Of a stretch of 64,000 nucleotides of DNA, positions 59,948-64,000 are shown piece by piece (positions within the stretch are counted from its first letter, which is position 1; each line of letters opens with the position of its first letter). Position numbers and translations under genes: made by a program. A model generated the notes under the pieces. The model was not told where the DNA came from, made no database searches, and was given only the letters and a program-made list of their open reading frames with translations. This DNA comes from Acidimicrobiales bacterium (lineage in GTDB: Bacteria; Actinomycetota; Acidimicrobiia; Acidimicrobiales; Aldehydirespiratoraceae), in contig JAVJSI010000010.1 in NCBI GenBank assembly GCA_040219515.1, positions 1-64,000 on the forward strand, given 5' to 3'.

Positions 59948-61362
59948 TGCCACGGTTCACCCAGGTGAAGAAGCTGACCGATGTCGGCGCGTTCCGGGAT
60001 CATCTGGCCTCACTCGGCGTGGAGATCCCGATCGACGACGAGATCGACCCGGCTGGTGTGCTCGCCGCGCCGATGACGATCACCGACGGCAGCGCCGGCA
60101 CCCGGTTCGCCCCCAACCGATGGGCCGTGCTGCCGATGGAGGGCTGGGACGCCGAACCCGACGGACGTCCCTCCGATCTCGTCCGTCGCCGGTGGGGGCG
60201 TTTTGCGTCGAGCGGTACCGGCCTCGTGTGGGGTGAGGCCACGGCGGTGCGCGAGGACGGCAAGGCCAACCCCCGCCAACTCGTGCTCGACGAGACCACC
60301 GTCGACGACATCGCAGCGTTACGCGAGCTGCTCGACCCTCGCCAGGTGGCCGTGCTCCAGCTCACCCACTCGGGACGCTACGCCCGCCCCGATGCGTCGG
60401 GGCCTGCGCCCCGCACCCTCTACCGTCATCCGCTGCTCGACCGTCGGGTCGGGTCGGCCGATGGTGAGATCCTCACCGATGACGAGATCGACGAACTGGT
60501 CGAGCAGTTCATCGATCGCGCCGTGCTCGCCCATCAGGCGGGCTTCGACTTCGTCGACGTGAAGGCCTGCCACGGCTATCTGGGCCACGAGTTCCTCAGC
60601 GCCCACGACAGGCCCGGCCGCTATGGCGGCGACCTCCTCGGCCGCACCCAGTTCGTCCGCTCGGTGGTGGAGGGGATCAGGGCCAGGGCGCCGGGCCTCG
60701 GTGTGGGGATCCGATTGTCGTTCTTCGACCTCGTGCCCCATGTGCCCGGTGAGGGCGGCGTGGGCACGCCCGAGACCACCGGCGACTACCCGTATGCGTT
60801 CGGTGGTGACGGCACCGGTCACGGCATCGATCTCCGCGAGACCCATGCGCTGCTCGACGTGCTCCACATGCTGGGCGTCGGCCTCGTGTGCGCCACCGTC
60901 GGCAGCCCGTACTACGTGCCCCATGCGCAGCGCCCTGCGTTCTTCCCGCCCTCCGACGGCTACCAGCCGCCGGAGGATCCGTTGGTCGGGGTGGCCCGCA
61001 TCATCGCCGCCACCGCCGAGGTGACGAACCACCACCCGGGGATGCGCATCGTCGGCGCCGGCCTCTCGTATCTCCAGGAGTGGCTGCCCAACGTCGGCCA
61101 GGCCATGGTGGCCGCGGGCGCGGCCGACTCGATCGGGCTCGGCCGCATGATCCTCTCCTACCCGCACATGCCGGCGGACGTCATGGCCGGCCGAAGCCTC
61201 GATCGACGGCTGTTGTGTCGCACGTTCTCCGACTGCACCACCGCACCTCGAGGGGGGCTGATCTCGGGCTGCTATCCCCTCGACGACTTCTACAAGGAGC
61301 GCGAGGAACGGGTGCAGCTGACGGTCTTCAAGAAGGAGGCGAAGGCGCGCCTCAAGGGCTGA
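59947..61362 (+). CDS. NADH:flavin oxidoreductase (OYE family) with an unusual active-site pair
   Basis: 471 residues. FMN-binding barrel of the old yellow enzyme family: LQLTHSGRYARPD, FDFVDVKACHGYLGHEFLS, and VGAGLSYLQEWL with the later phosphate-binding IGLGRMIL. At the substrate site, the usual His/Asn or His/His pair reads Lys206 and His209 (VKACHGYL). A longer chain than simple OYEs, possibly a 2,4-dienoyl-CoA-reductase-like subgroup without the C-terminal iron-sulfur module, although the iron-sulfur cysteines are absent. Coupled upstream (TGATG). Confidence 0.87.
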   Translation: MPRFTQVKKLTDVGAFRDHLASLGVEIPIDDEIDPAGVLAAPMTITDGSAGTRFAPNRWAVLPMEGWDAEPDGRPSDLVRRRWGRFASSGTGLVWGEATAVREDGKANPRQLVLDETTVDDIAALRELLDPRQVAVLQLTHSGRYARPDASGPAPRTLYRHPLLDRRVGSADGEILTDDEIDELVEQFIDRAVLAHQAGFDFVDVKACHGYLGHEFLSAHDRPGRYGGDLLGRTQFVRSVVEGIRARAPGLGVGIRLSFFDLVPHVPGEGGVGTPETTGDYPYAFGGDGTGHGIDLRETHALLDVLHMLGVGLVCATVGSPYYVPHAQRPAFFPPSDGYQPPEDPLVGVARIIAATAEVTNHHPGMRIVGAGLSYLQEWLPNVGQAMVAAGAADSIGLGRMILSYPHMPADVMAGRSLDRRLLCRTFSDCTTAPRGGLISGCYPLDDFYKEREERVQLTVFKKEAKARLKG

Positions 61363-61374
61363 CCCGTGCCCGTC

Positions 61375-62532
61375 TCACATCCAGGACTCGTTGCCCAGGC
61401 CGAGATCGGGCCACGGGCCGCTGGCGATCGGCTGACAGTTGCCCCACCCCTCGGCCTCGCCGACCGGGTCGACGAGGCGCACCGCGGTGTCGCGGATCTG
61501 GTGGAGTCGACGGGCCATCTCGGGCGTGCTGCAGTCCGCGATGTGTTCACCGTCGATGTGGTCGACGCCCCGCCATTCGCCGTGGTGGTGACCGTCGAAC
61601 CCGAAGTAGAGACCGGCACCGAGATGCACACCGGTGTCGCCCATGACCTCGATCGTGATCGGCCGGGCCGAACCGTCGGCCATGCGACAGTCGAGGGTGC
61701 CGCCGAGCAGTCGCCGGTTGTCGGGGTCGAAGCGGAGATGGGGGACGATGTCGACGATCTGATCCCTCGAACCGTCGGAGTGTTCGACCTGAGCCGTGAC
61801 CATCTTCTGGCCGTGGTCACCGACGGCGTGCCAGGTGAAGTGCAGGTGCAGGGCGTAGTGGGAGCCGTCGGCGCGCTGCATCAGGGCCGGGCACCAGATC
61901 ATCTGGAACCCGACGCCGTCGGGAATGCCGTCGCCGGGCTGGGTGTCGGTGGGCGGTGTGCCCACGTCGTAGCGCACGCCCCACGAGTGGTCACGGGTGC
62001 TCACCCATGAATCGGGTGTCATCTCGGTGCGCACACCGTCGACCTCGATCCAACCCGAGCACACGCCGGTCTGGTGGTAGCGCACCAGGTTGGTGGCCGT
62101 GCGATAGGCGCGGCGCCGAAACGACCGCTCCTCCTCGAACGGAGGCACGACCGCGTCGAACAGCCAGTCGAACGCGATGGGCTGGGTGTCGTTGGCCTCG
62201 AGCCGAAACCGCACCTTCTGCAGCGGTTCGACGACCTCGTAGTGGAGGGGTCCGATGATCGTGGTGGTCGGCTGCGGTTCGAGTTGCCGGCTGGCCCGCA
62301 CGGTGAACTGCTCGACGCCCCGGCTCACTGCGCCGTAGCCGTCCATGACGTTGCGGTTGGTGTACTTGCCGAGCCCGAAGCCGATCTGGAGGCTGCCGTC
62401 GCGGGCCATCGCCATGGCGCAGACCTTCTCCGTCCACGACGGATCGCTCGATGCGACCTGGGCGAACGTCTCCGGGATCTGATGGGTGAACCCCTCGTCC
62501 TCGGGAAGCAGCGGGCCGAGCGGGTTGGTCAT
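61375..62532 (-). CDS. Conserved protein of unknown function
   Basis: 385 residues, beta-rich, no signal peptide or membrane helix. Repeated Trp/His/Tyr-containing strands (SWVSTRDHSWGVRYDVG, HYALHLHFTWHAVG, GFDGHHHGEWRGVDHI) suggest a lipocalin- or tocopherol-cyclase-like barrel, but I do not recognise the family with confidence. The ATG overlaps the kinase-like gene's stop (ATGA), so both are one operon and probably act on the same compound. It converges on the OYE gene, 12 bases away. Confidence 0.75.
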   Translation of the reverse strand: MTNPLGPLLPEDEGFTHQIPETFAQVASSDPSWTEKVCAMAMARDGSLQIGFGLGKYTNRNVMDGYGAVSRGVEQFTVRASRQLEPQPTTTIIGPLHYEVVEPLQKVRFRLEANDTQPIAFDWLFDAVVPPFEEERSFRRRAYRTATNLVRYHQTGVCSGWIEVDGVRTEMTPDSWVSTRDHSWGVRYDVGTPPTDTQPGDGIPDGVGFQMIWCPALMQRADGSHYALHLHFTWHAVGDHGQKMVTAQVEHSDGSRDQIVDIVPHLRFDPDNRRLLGGTLDCRMADGSARPITIEVMGDTGVHLGAGLYFGFDGHHHGEWRGVDHIDGEHIADCSTPEMARRLHQIRDTAVRLVDPVGEAEGWGNCQPIASGPWPDLGLGNESWM

Positions 62533-63674
62533 CGGTCCCACCAGCTTCCGTCGATCATCTGCTCGAGCACATGGCGATGAGGGATCACGTCGTCGATGTC
62601 GTCGGGCCACTCGCCCTCCCCGAAGTGCACCGAGCGCTCACGGACGCGAGCCATGACGATGGCATGCCGTAGCGCCGCGTAGACCTCGAACCACTCGAAG
62701 TTCTGCACTCGACGGCCCGATCGGGTCTCGTAGGTGGCGATCACGTCCTCGCGCCGCAGGAAGCCGGGCATGCCGGGGATCTCGAGGGCGTTGGCGATCT
62801 CCTGGAAGAAGGTGTGCAGAAACACCATCCAGGCGAGGTCCATCTCCTGGGGCGCCAGCGCGGCCATCTCCCAGTCGAACGCGGCGACCGGCGCGAATCC
62901 ATCGGCCTCGTACATGACATTGCCGATGCGGCTGTCGCCCCAGCTGATCACCGTCGGACCCTCATCGGTGGGCCAGTTCTCGTCGAGCCAGGCGAAGGTG
63001 CGCTCGATGATCGGATGCCGACGATCGCCACGAATCCAGTCGTAGTAGTTCCGCTGGTACTGCACGTGGCGGGCGAGGGGCGTGCTGCCCGACGCCGGTG
63101 TGTCCAGGAACTCGACGTCGAGTCCGTCGATCGCGATGCCGTGGAGGTCGGCCAGGATGCCCACGGTGTGGTCCTGGAGTTCCCGTTGTTGCTGTGGCGA
63201 TGCCTGCAGGAGCCACCCGTCCATCAGATACGGCGGGATGTCGGCCGGTACGCGACCGCTGACCCGGTCCATGACGAAGAACGGCTTGCCGAGCGGACCC
63301 GGGTCGGCTTCGTACCAGCGGGTGTTCGGCACCGGCACGTTGCTGTTGGCGCCGACCAGGTCCATCACCCGGTACTGGAGTTCGAGGTCGTAGGTGGGGA
63401 AGACCGGCACGTCGGCATCGTCGGGCTCCACCCGGGCGACCAGCGCCTGGGTTTCCCGGGATCCCCCCTCCGTCCACGTGGCGTCGAACAGCAGCGTTTC
63501 GCTGGACATGCCGCTGCCATCGGGACTCGTGACCTCCCCGAGGGTGACGTCGGCATCGGCGCCGAGCCGGGAGGTGAGCCAGGCGGTCATGGCGCTGCGA
63601 AGCTCGTTGCGATCGCGACTGGAACGGGTGGGGATGTCGACGGTGTCGGCGTCGTCGTGTGGGGACTCGGACAT
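62529..63674 (-). CDS. Aminoglycoside-phosphotransferase-like (kinase-fold) protein
   Basis: 381 residues. Kinase-like catalytic loop in ISWGDSRIGNVMY (Asp and Asn kept; first His replaced by Trp) and metal-binding FDWEMAAL. A Met-rich N-lobe ends in QALVARVEP. Similar kinases lie beside acyl-CoA dehydrogenases (ACAD10-type); here an acyl-CoA dehydrogenase starts at 63760 in the divergent direction, which strengthens that link. The ATG is seven bases after TAGGTT. Confidence 0.87.
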   Translation of the reverse strand: MSESPHDDADTVDIPTRSSRDRNELRSAMTAWLTSRLGADADVTLGEVTSPDGSGMSSETLLFDATWTEGGSRETQALVARVEPDDADVPVFPTYDLELQYRVMDLVGANSNVPVPNTRWYEADPGPLGKPFFVMDRVSGRVPADIPPYLMDGWLLQASPQQQRELQDHTVGILADLHGIAIDGLDVEFLDTPASGSTPLARHVQYQRNYYDWIRGDRRHPIIERTFAWLDENWPTDEGPTVISWGDSRIGNVMYEADGFAPVAAFDWEMAALAPQEMDLAWMVFLHTFFQEIANALEIPGMPGFLRREDVIATYETRSGRRVQNFEWFEVYAALRHAIVMARVRERSVHFGEGEWPDDIDDVIPHRHVLEQMIDGSWWDR

Positions 63675-63681
63675 GGCGGCG

Positions 63682-63687
63682 AACCTA
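63682..63687 (-). promoter_or_regulatory. -10 box TAGGTT of the kinase-like operon
   Basis: TAGGTT on the minus strand, seven bases before the ATG at 63674; leaderless pattern. Confidence 0.5.
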
Positions 63688-63744
63688 CTCTGACGCGCTG
63701 ATGACCACGAAGTGCCCAGCTGCGTGGCGAGGGTTCGGCGCGCC

Positions 63745-63750
63745 TACCAT
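63745..63750 (+). promoter_or_regulatory. -10 box TACCAT of the acyl-CoA dehydrogenase gene
   Basis: TACCAT nine bases before the ATG at 63760; leaderless pattern. Confidence 0.45.
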
Positions 63751-63759
63751 CAGCGGCCG

Positions 63760-64000
63760 ATGGACTTGCGCTACACCGAGGAAGAGGAGCACTTCCGCGA
63801 CGAACTGCGGTCGTGGCTCTCCTCCACCCTCCCCGACGTTCCGCCGCTGCCGGCCGACCACACCGACCTGGTCGCTCGGCGCGCCTACGACACGGCGTGG
63901 CAGGCCAGATTGCACGAGGCCGGCTACGCCGGGATCCACTGGCCGGCCGAGTTCGGCGGCCGGGGGAGCACCCCCACCGAGCACCTCATCTTCCTCGAGG
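63760..64000 (+). CDS. Acyl-CoA dehydrogenase, N-terminal part (cut by window end)
   Basis: About 80 residues visible. MDLRYTEEEEHFRDELRSWL start helix, AWQARLHEAGYAGIHWPAEFGGRGST and a following helix are typical of the N-terminal domain of FAD-dependent acyl-CoA dehydrogenases. The frame is open to the end of the window. It is divergent from the kinase-like gene. Confidence 0.85.
   Translation, partial: MDLRYTEEEEHFRDELRSWLSSTLPDVPPLPADHTDLVARRAYDTAWQARLHEAGYAGIHWPAEFGGRGSTPTEHLIFLE

Overview
The window is one strand-switching stretch of a high-GC actinobacterial chromosome. GC-rich third codon positions, frequent GTG starts, ATGA/GTGA start-stop overlaps, leaderless promoters with a TANNNT -10 box, luciferase-like F420-type oxidoreductases, a WXG100/EccC pair and a DUF4331 protein with S-layer-homology repeats together suggest a free-living, non-mycobacterial lineage such as Acidimicrobiia. 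That placement is an inference from gene content. No rRNA, tRNA, CRISPR array, transposase or integrase is visible, and no gene-free stretch reaches 300 bases (the longest is 13199-13414).

Layout. 143-3644 (-): a coupled DUF2889 / MFS / zinc-alcohol-dehydrogenase operon. 3719-5565 (+): a luciferase-like oxidoreductase and a crotonase. 5688-10096 (+): a WXG100 protein and a large FHA/FtsK-type EccC ATPase, without the other type VII secretion genes. 10081-13198: a Gfo/Idh/MocA oxidoreductase facing away from an S9 peptidase. 13415-22680: a branched-chain-amino-acid-type (HAAT) ABC importer in two pieces (TetR, fused LivH-LivM permease and binding lipoprotein on one side; LivG, LivF and an SDR on the other) flanking a carotenoid-oxygenase / acyl-CoA-ligase pair. 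A promoter-overlapping palindrome sits between the two divergent units. 22677-25208 (-): a molybdate-type ABC operon whose TOBE domain is on a MerR-like regulator instead of on ModC. 25297-28724: MscS channel, O-methyltransferase and trypsin-like PDZ lipoprotein. 28827-34363 (-): two giant fusion genes, MFS-LivF and LivH-LivM-LivG. 34506-37697: SDR, LuxR-type regulator and a lipoprotein.

37685-53608 is a dense catabolic region: nitroreductase, phosphotriesterase-like hydrolase, two-domain kinase-like protein, SnoaL-like proteins, two luciferase-like oxidoreductases, SDRs, two amidohydrolases, 3-hydroxyisobutyrate-dehydrogenase-like enzyme, carboxymuconolactone-decarboxylase-like protein, alpha/beta hydrolase, CaiB-type CoA transferase, beta-carbonic anhydrase and acyl-CoA ligase. 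53639-57476 holds a membrane-anchored TPR protein and the DUF4331-SLH exported protein. 57660-64000 is a second catabolic group: PaaG-like crotonase, SnoaL-like, DapA-like aldolase, OYE-type flavoenzyme, an unknown conserved protein, a kinase-like protein and the start of an acyl-CoA dehydrogenase.

How the genes work together: the repeated theme is uptake of small organic acids or hydrophobic compounds (two HAAT-type importers), CoA activation, redox and ring or ester opening, and beta-oxidation-like steps. Substrates cannot be read from the sequence. The points most worth following are the MFS-LivF / LivHMG fusion transporter, the split importer around the carotenoid oxygenase, the stand-alone WXG100-EccC pair, and a GGGGTC-N-GACCCC hairpin repeat found at three intergenic loci.
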